From contig JAUXWC010000320.1 in NCBI GenBank assembly GCA_030685025.1, positions 1 through 37,832 of the forward strand: DNA of 37,832 nt, read 5' to 3'. Under the pieces are notes generated by a model. That model saw only the letters and a list, made by a program, of their open reading frames with translations, did no database searches and was not told the origin of the DNA. The DNA comes from Rhodoferax sp. GTDB lineage: Bacteria; Pseudomonadota; Gammaproteobacteria; Burkholderiales; Burkholderiaceae_C. The position numbers were made by a program, and so were the translations under genes. This document shows, piece after piece, positions 25,319 through 32,536 of this stretch; the stretch's first letter is position 1, and each line of letters opens with the position of its first letter.

Positions 25319-25486
25319 AACGCCCCCAACACCACCGGCCAAGAACGTGCATGCCGCCGACGAACGCAGAACGCGCAATGGCTCTTAAGTTGCAATCCGG
25401 CGCCCCGTGACAAGGGCGACTTCAGGTCACCTGTGCACAAGGTACCCGTCTCCTTTGGCAATTCCAAAACTAATCGAGGACTCATC
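25319..25486. other. Intergenic gap separating the T6SS operon from the effector group
   Basis: 168 bases without a gene. It contains the sigma-54-like promoter at 25379-25394. I see no strong terminator hairpin after the operon. Confidence 0.5.
25379..25394 (+). promoter_or_regulatory. Second sigma-54-like promoter, upstream of the effector group
   Basis: TGGCTCTTAAGTTGCA has GG (25380-25381) and GC (25392-25393) exactly 10 bp apart, with a TGGC start and TTGCA end as in the consensus; only the AC of TGGCAC differs. The distance to the next start codon is about 93 bp, almost the same as at the T6SS operon. No GGGA-N8-TCCC site was seen just upstream. Confidence 0.7.
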
Positions 25487-26260
25487 ATGGCAAGACAACG
25501 ATTGGCCAACTACCTGCTTGGCATCAACCCACAAAAGTACGTCAGAGGCATGGTGATCGGCGGCGTGCTGACGCAAATGGCCGACTCCTACCTGAAAGGC
25601 CGGGGCTACGGGCCGCAAGCCGAACACACGCCCATCGAGCCGCCACCTCAGACACCGCCCGACGACCTCTTCGCGCAGGCCAATCAGCAACTGGAAAAAC
25701 GCAGCACCAAGGTGCGCAACAGTTCACCCGTGACCCAATTCGTGAAGGGCATGAACCCGATGCAGTGGGAACTGCCCTACCACGTGCACCGCAGTCATGA
25801 GCTGGCTAAGTACTGGCACCACACCTCCGGCGAAGAGCGCGGCGAGGACGTGTACAGCGGCAGCAAGGAGAAGGTTCAGCAGGTGATCAAGGAGGCGCCC
25901 TACAAGCCGGTCGAGACCTACCACAAGGTGCGCAAGGCCGGTTCCGTCGCGCGCGGCGTGTACCAGGAAGGGCCGGCCAAAGTCGAGGAGCGGCTACAGG
26001 AACACCTGGGCTTGGAGTCGGGCAGCGCCGCGCGGCAATTGGGCATGAACATGATGCTCAAGGCGCCGCTGTTCCTGCTGCCCGGTGTGCCGGGGCTGCT
26101 GGCGCGCACCTACATGAACATGAAGACCGTGGGCAACCTGGGTCACTCGATCAACGAAATCCACCGCGCCAGTGGCAAGGAAGACGGTCTGATCATGGAA
26201 ACCGTGCACCGCCGGCTCAAGACCATCGAGGACACCAAGAAGAACGCGAACAAGTCCTGA
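25487..26260 (+). CDS. Uncharacterised protein, first gene of the effector group (257 aa)
   Basis: I do not recognise a named family. The N-terminus (MARQRLANYLLGINPQKYV) leads into a mildly hydrophobic segment at about 19-34. A Pro-rich linker follows (EPPPQTPPDD), then a mostly charged helical middle (EKVQQVIKEAPYKPVETYHKVRKAG). Residues about 188-215 are hydrophobic (MMLKAPLFLLPGVPGLLARTY) and could touch a membrane. The tail is helical and Lys-rich. CGAGGA precedes ATG 25487. It is the first gene after a sigma-54-like promoter and is followed by two more genes ending in an ADP-ribosyltransferase, so a role as adaptor, chaperone or membrane-inserting cargo is plausible but unproven. Confidence 0.72.
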   Translation: MARQRLANYLLGINPQKYVRGMVIGGVLTQMADSYLKGRGYGPQAEHTPIEPPPQTPPDDLFAQANQQLEKRSTKVRNSSPVTQFVKGMNPMQWELPYHVHRSHELAKYWHHTSGEERGEDVYSGSKEKVQQVIKEAPYKPVETYHKVRKAGSVARGVYQEGPAKVEERLQEHLGLESGSAARQLGMNMMLKAPLFLLPGVPGLLARTYMNMKTVGNLGHSINEIHRASGKEDGLIMETVHRRLKTIEDTKKNANKS

Positions 26261-26295
26261 CCATCCCGTTCGACCAAACGCCCCAGGAGTAGTGC

Positions 26296-27360
26296 ATGAG
26301 TGCCCAACGTCGCCTGCAAGTCTTGCTCGGTCACCTGACAGCCGTGCCCGCCGAACGGCCCACGGCCACCCCCAGCGTGCGCGCCGACTCCAGCGCGCCG
26401 CACCAGTTCCAGCAAGACCTGGAGCGCGGCCACGCCCAGCATGGCGTGCTGGCCTACGGACTCGAAGGCCCTGGTCGCGAGCCCTTGCGCGCCACCTGGC
26501 AGCCGCCGATTGCCGACCCGCAGACCAGCGACCACGCGTTCTCCAAATCCAAGGATTTGATCGACACCAAGGGGCCGACGACGGTGGACCGCTACAACAA
26601 CCTCACCTGGCGCGAGTATCCCCAGCGTCACTCGGGCGCGTTCGGCCCCTTTGGCCCGCACGGCAGCGCGCTGGACGAGCCGGGTTTGAGTTCCGCGCTG
26701 ACGGGTTTTCGAATTGCCGAGGGCACGGCGGCTGCGCTCAGCCCGATGGAGATGAGCAAGGTTGAGAAGTTCCAACAGGGTCTGCTGGCCCACCCCCGCT
26801 ATTCGCCGTTTCGCACGCGCGCCGACAATGCGCAGGACCTGATGAAGAAGGAAGGCATCGACGACCCGGTCAAAGCGCAGTTTCGTTGCCAGACCATTCG
26901 GGCCTGCAAGTTCGGCATCGAATTCGGCCAACTCGAAGGGCGCCAGGTGATGTTTGAGCTGGGTGGCCTGCACTCGCCCGACGCGGCCAGCAAGGCCAAT
27001 GTCGGTCGCCAGGCCAGTGGTGGCGGCGCGCAATTGCGCTCGATCACCAATGCCGAGCTGCGCAAGGCGTTTCGGCACGACGTGTCGGACCCATCGCTGC
27101 AGTTCTACCGTGGCGGCGACAAGGCCGAAGCGCCCTGGAGCAAGATGAACCCGGAAGGCGCCGCCTGGGCCAGCTATATGCAAAAACGCGTGGCCAAGTA
27201 CCAGGCCTTGGGCTTCAAGCCCGACTTCGAATCGAGCGTCAAGGCCGCCTCGGGCAGCGGCGTGCGCTCGGGCTTTCGGGACTTGAACACGCAGATCAAC
27301 GCCTTCAAGAGCACCCTGCCCAAGCCCCCGAAGCCAGCACCGATCATGTCCAAGCTTTGA
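26296..27360 (+). CDS. Uncharacterised protein, second gene of the effector group (354 aa)
   Basis: No signal peptide or membrane segment is visible. The N-terminal 60 residues are low-complexity. The middle has ALSPMEMSKVEKFQQGLL. The C-terminal part (about residues 215-300) has GRQVMFELGGLHSPDAA, then RSITNAELRKAFRHDVSDPSLQFYRGG, then APWSKMNPEGAAWASY. That TxxELRxxxR ... V/LxFx ... PWxxxxxxxWxxY arrangement recalls uncharacterised proteins beside T6SS or polymorphic-toxin genes in Burkholderiales, but I cannot name the family. CCAGGAG (26283-26289) precedes the ATG. It ends in a Pro/Lys tail. Effector, immunity or adaptor roles are all possible. Confidence 0.72.
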   Translation: MSAQRRLQVLLGHLTAVPAERPTATPSVRADSSAPHQFQQDLERGHAQHGVLAYGLEGPGREPLRATWQPPIADPQTSDHAFSKSKDLIDTKGPTTVDRYNNLTWREYPQRHSGAFGPFGPHGSALDEPGLSSALTGFRIAEGTAAALSPMEMSKVEKFQQGLLAHPRYSPFRTRADNAQDLMKKEGIDDPVKAQFRCQTIRACKFGIEFGQLEGRQVMFELGGLHSPDAASKANVGRQASGGGAQLRSITNAELRKAFRHDVSDPSLQFYRGGDKAEAPWSKMNPEGAAWASYMQKRVAKYQALGFKPDFESSVKAASGSGVRSGFRDLNTQINAFKSTLPKPPKPAPIMSKL

Positions 27361-27411
27361 TCGGCACCAAGCAAGCCTCAGCAGAACAGCCAACATCCGA
27401 CAATCAGTTGA

Positions 27412-27433
27412 GGACAGAACTAAAGGTCTGTCC
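27412..27433. other. Hairpin before the ADP-ribosyltransferase gene
   Basis: A perfect 7-bp inverted repeat, GGACAGA (27412-27418) and TCTGTCC (27427-27433), with an 8-base loop. No T-run follows, so it is not a classical terminator. It ends 22 bases before the next start codon and could be an operator or a translational control hairpin. Confidence 0.45.
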
Positions 27434-27455
27434 CGCAAAGTATCAGGAGTGATCC

Positions 27456-28334
27456 ATGGCCTACAAACGACTGGTCAGCCCCGGCGGCGGTGCCCTCACG
27501 CCCTATGTCCAACCGGCTACATCACTGACCAAATGGGTCAAGCCGGTGACGGCAGTCGTGCCGTGGAACAAGCCCATCACCTCACTGGCCACGCGGATAC
27601 AGCCGGTGACGTCCCTGGCCCCGTGGGTCAAGGCGACGACTTCATTGGCCGTGCGCGTCGAGCCGGTGAGGGCCGTCGTCCGGGCAACCAGCAGCACCAC
27701 GCCCGCGCCGCCCAAACAGCGCTCGCAGCGAGCGAAAAGCGCGCAGGCAACACCCTTTGCGCCCGTGCCTGAGTCGCTACTGAATCATCCGCAGTACGTC
27801 GGCGCGCGCACCAGCAAAGCCGCCTATCCGCGCTGGCTTTGGGGCCTGCTCGAAGACAGGCCACAGGACGCAAGTCAGGTGGCGCACGATGACCCGGGCC
27901 GCTATGGTGGAGAGGGCTACCGCTACGACACGCGCTCGCCGGCGGAGCTTATCAAGGCCGGTGCCTTCACCGGTCGGGGGCAGAGCCTCAACATCACCGA
28001 ACACCAGGCCGGACATACGCTGAAGTCCGCTCTGGTCAGCTTGGCGACTGAGCGCTCCGGCTCGGAGATCATCCGAGGGGCGCACAAAGAACCCGGCTTC
28101 ACGTACCACGTCAAAGGTCTGGGCAAGCACAACACCTTCGATGTCACCGACTTCTACCGGCCCGGCTTCTGGGCAGCCAGCGCCGTCGATCAACGCGAAG
28201 TGGTGACCACCCACGTGGGCCTGAGCCAGGTTCATTCGGTAGAGGACCATGCGCGCCGACAAACGATTCTTCACCCCTTCACGCCGATCACCGGCGTCGC
28301 CACCAAGAACCTGATCCATAACTGGGACGAATGA
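27456..28334 (+). CDS. Candidate T6SS effector: decapeptide-repeat N-terminus and pertussis-toxin-like ADP-ribosyltransferase (292 aa)
   Basis: Residues 18-77 are six exact ten-residue repeats such as VKPVTAVVPW and IQPVTSLAPW. A Ser/Thr/Pro linker follows. Residues about 150-275 resemble the catalytic core of pertussis toxin S1: YRYDTRSPAELIKAGAFTGRG (Arg156 in the R-clade position), SALVSLATE at 191-199 (Ser195 at the STS position), GFTYHVKGLG, and DQREVVTTH with Q246-x-E248 matching the QxE catalytic glutamate strand. Order and spacing agree with arginine-clade mono-ADP-ribosyltransferases, which transfer ADP-ribose from NAD+ to a target. No signal peptide is present, fitting T6SS rather than Sec delivery. 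CAGGAG (27445-27450) supports the start. Target and immunity partner are unknown. Confidence 0.8.
   Translation: MAYKRLVSPGGGALTPYVQPATSLTKWVKPVTAVVPWNKPITSLATRIQPVTSLAPWVKATTSLAVRVEPVRAVVRATSSTTPAPPKQRSQRAKSAQATPFAPVPESLLNHPQYVGARTSKAAYPRWLWGLLEDRPQDASQVAHDDPGRYGGEGYRYDTRSPAELIKAGAFTGRGQSLNITEHQAGHTLKSALVSLATERSGSEIIRGAHKEPGFTYHVKGLGKHNTFDVTDFYRPGFWAASAVDQREVVTTHVGLSQVHSVEDHARRQTILHPFTPITGVATKNLIHNWDE
27507..27686 (+). repeat. Six tandem 30-bp units encoding decapeptide repeats
   Basis: Six gap-free in-frame units: VQPATSLTKW, VKPVTAVVPW, NKPITSLATR, IQPVTSLAPW, VKATTSLAVR, VEPVRAVVRA. Conserved features are a polar residue at 2, Pro at 3, Thr at 5, Ser/Ala at 6, Leu/Val at 7 and Trp/Arg at 10. 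DNA copies differ enough that selection appears to act on protein. Confidence 0.88.
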
Positions 28335-28343
28335 CATGCATCA

Positions 28344-28670
28344 TCACTTGACCGTCACCACGCCAGAGGGCAGGACCTGATGCGTCTCGGTCAGGCCCTC
28401 CTGCAGCAAACGTTGCGCCGCAGACGGCAAGCGGTGCGACAGGATGGTGCGGCTGCGCAGCGCCTGCGGCTCGGTGATGCCGCCCTCGCTCACTCGCCGT
28501 GGCGAGGCGCGCGCACCCCAATGCAGGGCCACGCGCACACGGGCCTGCTCAGCGGCGGCCTCGTCTTCAGTCGGCTGACGGGTGCCGATCACCGGCCGGG
28601 TCTGGCCGTTTTCCAGCACCAGTTGCACTTGCTGGGCACCGCCACGCAACCCAAGTTGGGGGTGCTTCAT
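28344..28670 (-). CDS. Small hypothetical protein (108 aa) facing the effector gene
   Basis: Encodes MKHPQLGLRGGAQQVQLVLENGQTRPVIGTRQPTEDEAAAEQARVRV and ends LPSGVVTVK. Codon choice follows the local coding pattern, and a GCGAGG site lies upstream of ATG 28670. No membrane segment, signal peptide or recognised domain. Its stop lies nine bases from the stop of the ADP-ribosyltransferase gene (convergent), and its start is 29 bases from the divergent DUF6150-like gene. Being next to a predicted toxin, it could be involved in immunity, but opposite orientation makes this less likely than for a downstream co-directional gene. Function unknown. Confidence 0.55.
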   Translation of the reverse strand: MKHPQLGLRGGAQQVQLVLENGQTRPVIGTRQPTEDEAAAEQARVRVALHWGARASPRRVSEGGITEPQALRSRTILSHRLPSAAQRLLQEGLTETHQVLPSGVVTVK

Positions 28671-28699
28671 GGCGACGGCCTCGCGCCATCGGGCCGGCC

Positions 28700-29086
28700 A
28701 TGACACGCATCTACCAAAGTCCCAGCATGGGCGACGCACAGGTGCGCGTGGCCTTCGTGCGCAGCATCGGCCAGGCGGACTTGGCTGTGCACCGGGTCAG
28801 CTCCTGGGGGCTGGCGCGCGGCGGCGCGCTGTGGTACATCACCCGCAACAAGCAGGACGCCGAGGTCTACATCTACCCCTGTAGCCCAGGCATGGCGCAG
28901 TTGCGCGTGTGTTTTGTGGGCAGCTACGGCCAGGCCGGCTGGATCAACACCGATCATCCGCTGGCGAACAAGTTCTTCCGCGATGCCCGGCGCTGGCTGC
29001 GTGATGGTGAGCAAGGTGCGGGGCATGGCGGCGCTCAATTGGGTGGCTTGGGTGGTGGCGGCAAGGTGATGGGCGCCAAGTACTGA
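28700..29086 (+). CDS. DUF6150-like protein (128 aa)
   Basis: The repeated pattern MTRIYQSPSMGDAQVRVAFV, ADLAVHRVSSWGLARGGALWYIT and QLRVCFVGSYGQAGW fits the small family I know as DUF6150, whose function is unknown. The two halves look like an internal duplication: residues about 11-30 (DAQVRVAFVRSIGQADLAV) and 69-88 (MAQLRVCFVGSYGQAGWIN) align. The conserved part ends near 100 and a Gly-rich tail follows. No clear ribosome-binding site precedes ATG 28700. It follows the effector gene co-directionally, so it is one candidate immunity protein. Its 3' end overlaps the convergent SPOR gene by 52 bases. Confidence 0.72.
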   Translation: MTRIYQSPSMGDAQVRVAFVRSIGQADLAVHRVSSWGLARGGALWYITRNKQDAEVYIYPCSPGMAQLRVCFVGSYGQAGWINTDHPLANKFFRDARRWLRDGEQGAGHGGAQLGGLGGGGKVMGAKY

Positions 29087-29712
29087 GGCAGGCCCAGCTT
29101 GTTGGCCAGGTAGCTGCGCTGCGACAGGGCCTCGTCGGCGCTGCCAAACCGGCCCAGGGTCACCACCGCCCACGCGGTGCCGCTGTCGTCGGTGGTGACG
29201 ATCACCGTGCTGGTCACGCCCTGCGCGCTCAAGCCGGCGGCCAAGTCCCGGGCCGCTTGTTGCGAGGCGAATTGCCCCGCTTGCAGTGCGTAGGTGGCAG
29301 TGCTGGCGGGCAAGGTGGGCAACAACAGCGAACTCAGCGCCACATTGCCGGCGGCGCTGCTGGCTGTGGCCGCGCTGGCCGTGCCGGAAGCGGGCGCGGT
29401 GACGGCGCCGGGCGCGCTCGCACCGCCGGCACCAGCCGCATCGCTGGCGCCCCCAACAACAGCCGGGCTGGCTGCCGCCGAGGCGGAGCCCGCCACGCCG
29501 AGCGGCACGATTTGCGGCAAGCCGGCATGGCTGGCGGCACCGGCCGACGCCGACGCGGCGCTCGCTGGATTGGCCGGCGCCAGTTGCTGGCGTGCCGCCG
29601 CCAAGGCCTGGTGGAGGTAAATATTCACCGAATCCGGCGCCACCGTACCCGCCAAAGAGGCCAGCAAGGCTGACGCCAGCACGATCAAGATCAGGCCAAA
29701 CTTGGCAACCAT
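29035..29712 (-). CDS. Membrane-anchored SPOR-domain protein (225 aa)
   Basis: An N-terminal hydrophobic helix (VAKFGLILIVLASALLASLAG, residues 2-22) anchors it in the inner membrane. Residues about 45-135 are an Ala/Ser/Gly/Pro-rich periplasmic linker. Residues about 139-212 form a SPOR domain: TYALQAGQFASQQAARDLAAGL, STVIVTTDDSGTAWAVVTLGRFG, DEALSQRSYLANKLGL. SPOR domains bind denuded peptidoglycan. ATG 29712 lies just after the regulator's stop, indicating one operon; ATG 29775, overlapping the regulator, is a less likely start. Because TssL here has no peptidoglycan-binding domain, this protein may anchor the T6SS to the wall; that is inference. Confidence 0.82.
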   Translation of the reverse strand: MVAKFGLILIVLASALLASLAGTVAPDSVNIYLHQALAAARQQLAPANPASAASASAGAASHAGLPQIVPLGVAGSASAAASPAVVGGASDAAGAGGASAPGAVTAPASGTASAATASSAAGNVALSSLLLPTLPASTATYALQAGQFASQQAARDLAAGLSAQGVTSTVIVTTDDSGTAWAVVTLGRFGSADEALSQRSYLANKLGLPQYLAPITLPPPPKPPN

Positions 29713-29716
29713 GGGC

Positions 29717-30718
29717 TCAGGCGCCACCTGGCTGCGCTTGGGGCTGGGGCTGGGCTGGGGGTTGGCGTAGGCCATGTTTGCGCACCAAGCGACCAAAGGC
29801 GCTGCGATCCTGGCCGGCCAGCAGCGCCGCTTGCGTCAGGTTGCCGCGCGTCTGTTGCAACAAGTCGCTCAGGTACTGGCGCTCGAAGTCGCCCATGGCG
29901 CGTTGCTTGGCCTGGCGAAACCCCTGCGGGCAAACCGGTGCCGCAGCGTGGGCGCCACCACCCTGGGCGGCGCGGGCCAGGTCGATGTCCGGCCCGTCGC
30001 TAAGCAAGTAAGCGCGGTGCACCACGTTCTCCAACTCGCGCACATTGCCCGGCCAAGGATGGCTGCGCAAAAATGCCAGCGAAACCGGCGCCAGGCGCGC
30101 GGCGGGCCGCTCATACTGGTGCGCCAAGCGGCCCAGAAAGACCCGCGCCAGCTCCACCGCATCGTCACCGCGCTCGCGCAGGGCCGGCATGCGCACGCCC
30201 AGCACATTGACCCGGTACAACAAGTCCTTGCGAAAGCGCCGCTCCTCCGCCAACACCTGCAAATTGGCATTGCTGGCCACGACCACCCGCACATCGGCCT
30301 GGCGCGTGCTGGCGCCGCCGACGCGCCGGTAGGTGCCATCCTGCAAGAATCGCAGCAGCGTGGCCTGCGCCTTGAGACTCAGCGCATCGACTTCGTCCAG
30401 AAACAGCGTGCCACCACCGGCCTCGTGGACCAACCCCAGTGAGGCCACCTTGGCATCGGTGAAGGCGCCGCGCTCATGACCGAACAGCTCACTCTCGATC
30501 AAGGCCTCGGCCAGCGCGCCGCAGTTCACCGGTACAAAAGGCAAGTCGCAGCGCTTGCCCAGGTAATGAATGGCGCGCGCCGCCATCTCCTTGCCGGTGC
30601 CGGTTTCGCCTTCGATCAAGACCGTGGCGTCCACCTTGGCTACCCTCTCGATCTGCGAGCGCGCCTGGGCAAACGCATCGGACGATCCCAGCAAATGAAA
30701 GCTGTACCTGGTACTCAT
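29717..30718 (-). CDS. Sigma-54-dependent enhancer-binding activator (333 aa)
   Basis: A single AAA+ module follows a very short N-terminus, with no receiver, PAS or GAF sensor domain. Walker A GETGTGKE is at 37-44, the sigma-54 contact loop reads GAFTDA (84-89) instead of GAFTGA, and Walker B GTLFLDE is at 103-109. [10 protein letters not shown]-type sequence ([13 protein letters not shown]) follows the sensor region. The C-terminus (about 285-325) has a Fis-type helix-turn-helix ([24 protein letters not shown]). A GAGGGG site precedes ATG 30718. It resembles VasH-like T6SS activators and is the obvious regulator for the sigma-54 promoters at 714 and 25379. Lack of a sensor suggests control by its own expression level. 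Confidence 0.92.
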   Translation of the reverse strand: MSTRYSFHLLGSSDAFAQARSQIERVAKVDATVLIEGETGTGKEMAARAIHYLGKRCDLPFVPVNCGALAEALIESELFGHERGAFTDAKVASLGLVHEAGGGTLFLDEVDALSLKAQATLLRFLQDGTYRRVGGASTRQADVRVVVASNANLQVLAEERRFRKDLLYRVNVLGVRMPALRERGDDAVELARVFLGRLAHQYERPAARLAPVSLAFLRSHPWPGNVRELENVVHRAYLLSDGPDIDLARAAQGGGAHAAAPVCPQGFRQAKQRAMGDFERQYLSDLLQQTRGNLTQAALLAGQDRSAFGRLVRKHGLRQPPAQPQPQAQPGGA

Positions 30719-30851
30719 GGTCTCACCCCTCGTGCAACACACGTCAGCCGTAATGCCCGTGCGCCAAGGTAGTGAGCGGGGCCCCTGCACAAACGCCAGC
30801 GCCAGTGTGGTCTTGGCCGCAACTTCAATCGCCACCGATGTGCTGCGAGGC

Positions 30852-30880
30852 ACTCTAGGCCAAGAAAACGAAGGCGTCAA
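30852..30880 (-). promoter_or_regulatory. Candidate sigma-70 promoter of the activator/SPOR operon
   Basis: On the minus strand, TTGACG (30880-30875) and TAGAGT (30857-30852) are separated by 17 bp, a good match to the -35/-10 consensus. The predicted start near 30845 gives a leader of about 127 nt before the activator ATG at 30718. The rest of the gap 30719-31012 shows no gene-like frame. Confidence 0.5.
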
Positions 30881-31012
30881 CTTTCGGGTCTGGGATGATC
30901 CGTGCTGCGCGCATGGTTTTGTCGCCCCCGCACGCCGGGTTCCTGGATTTGATCTACAAGCTGCGGTTTTGTCGCGCCACGGCTCGCCAACGCGACCCAC
31001 TTGCCGAGCGCG

Positions 31013-32155
31013 TCAGAACTCGAGCAAGCTTATCTGCGCCGACACCGGGTTATGCACGATGACAAAGCTGCTGCGGCTGCACACATCATCGAAGCCGAAA
31101 GCATAAGCGCCGCCCTCGGCGGCGTTTTGGTGAAAGGTCTTGGCGTAGTAGTTGACCGGCTCGTCACGGTAATAGTTCGCGGCAGTGCAGTCGGGCAAGT
31201 GGGCACTGCGCAGCAGCGTCGACCGCATGAAAGCGGCTTGCAAGGCGGCCTGGATCACACCCGCCTTGGCGCCCGCTGCCGTCGGCAAGGGTCCCGAGGT
31301 GTAGACCATGAAGCTGCTTGGTTTGGGAAAGCTGATGCTGGCGCCCTGGCCATCACTAAAAACCAGATTGCCATCACGGTTGACCCGGCCGGTGAAGGTG
31401 ACACCTTCGGCCTCGGCATTCAGCGTCTCGTTGCGGTACTTGGCCCAGACTTGGTTGATGTAGTCATCAAGCTGATCTTTGGGGAACAATTGTTTGAATT
31501 CCATCCCGTGATAGGGCGACACAACGCGGTGGTCCGCGCCGGATTGCGCGTCGGAGATCACCAACTTGTTCCACGGCGCCGGCGATGCCTTAAGTTGCTG
31601 GAAGATCTTGTCGCGCAGGCCGCCCCCGCTGAAGCCGCCGTTGACGGTCAACGGCTGCCCGTTGGCGTCAAAGCCGGTCAGGGACAGGGCAAAAGGCAGG
31701 CCGAACATGTCGACTTGCGTGGTATTGCCACCCAGCGTCATGTCGGTGGCGTTGACCTCCCAGGTGGTCTCCAGCCAGTCGAACAGGGTGTTGAAGTTCG
31801 AGTCCGACACCCAACCGGCCGGCGCGCTGGGGATGCCATTGGCGCCGACCGACACGTTGAGTTTCTTGTCAAAGGAAAAGTAGATCCGGACCGCCGACAG
31901 ACGCGGCATCTGCAGGGTCGTCTCCACCTCGGTCAAGGGCAGTGAATAACTGGTTTCTCCGTTGACCGCGGTGCACGGGCTGACGTTGCCCTGAAAGTCG
32001 CTCAAGTGGAACCAGTGGTGCTCCGGATGGAGCGGCATGGTGGTGCCCACCATATAGACAAAGAGGTTCGCTCGTTTGGTTTGGTTGATGATCTTCAGTG
32101 GGATGAGTTCGCGCTCGATGTTGTTGCGCGGGTAGTCGCGACGGGTAGTGGTCAT
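31013..32155 (-). CDS. GH64-like beta-1,3-glucanase (380 aa), no signal peptide
   Basis: The sequence follows the GH64/thaumatin-like superfamily: IPLKIINQTKRANLFVYMVG near the start, LPLTEVETTLQMPRLSAVRIYFSFDKKL, DMFGLPFALSLTGFD, the QLDDYINQVWAKYRNETL helix, then LQAAFMRSTLLRSAHLPDCTAANYYRDEPVNYYAKTFHQNA and GGAYAFGFDDV. GH64 enzymes cleave beta-1,3-glucans such as fungal wall polymers. The N-terminus (MTTTRRDYPRNN) lacks any Sec or Tat signal, unlike most secreted members. GGAAGG precedes ATG 32155; an in-frame ATG 27 bases upstream is less well placed. It sits divergently from the GNAT gene and upstream of the regulator operon, separated by a 294-bp gap. Confidence 0.85.
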   Translation of the reverse strand: MTTTRRDYPRNNIERELIPLKIINQTKRANLFVYMVGTTMPLHPEHHWFHLSDFQGNVSPCTAVNGETSYSLPLTEVETTLQMPRLSAVRIYFSFDKKLNVSVGANGIPSAPAGWVSDSNFNTLFDWLETTWEVNATDMTLGGNTTQVDMFGLPFALSLTGFDANGQPLTVNGGFSGGGLRDKIFQQLKASPAPWNKLVISDAQSGADHRVVSPYHGMEFKQLFPKDQLDDYINQVWAKYRNETLNAEAEGVTFTGRVNRDGNLVFSDGQGASISFPKPSSFMVYTSGPLPTAAGAKAGVIQAALQAAFMRSTLLRSAHLPDCTAANYYRDEPVNYYAKTFHQNAAEGGAYAFGFDDVCSRSSFVIVHNPVSAQISLLEF

Positions 32156-32536
32156 AGTCTGCCTTCCTTGGCATGAGTTCACGCGGACGGATTCCCAAGA
32201 GCAGTACCCTTGGGGCCTACATGGGATACCGGCCGGCCAGCAGACCCGCCCCTCCCACTACACCGGGCACCTCGCTCGCATGCCCAGCGATTCCTTGAAA
32301 CATCAACGACCTCGTCACCCCCGAGTCATGGCCACCTCGCTTGGCCTCACGCTGTCTGAGCTCGCGCTGGCGCGCCGCCTCAGAATTATTGTGGGTCGCA
32401 TGTTAACGCGCATCCGTGTGGCACGCTTGCCCGATCAACGGCAGGCCCGTTTCAAGAGACAATCGTTGCTGCCGCGCGAACCACCCGACCTCTGGGCGCG
32501 CGCGCCGCGAGCCAATCCAATCAGCCGTCCTAGCCC
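32156..32536. other. Divergent intergenic region
   Basis: 381 bases between the glucanase and GNAT genes. Several short frames cross it, but none has convincing protein character. It must contain promoters for both genes, but I could not identify any -35/-10 pair with confidence. A weak GG-N10-GC match on the minus strand near 32180-32200 departs too far from the sigma-54 consensus to call. Confidence 0.4.
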
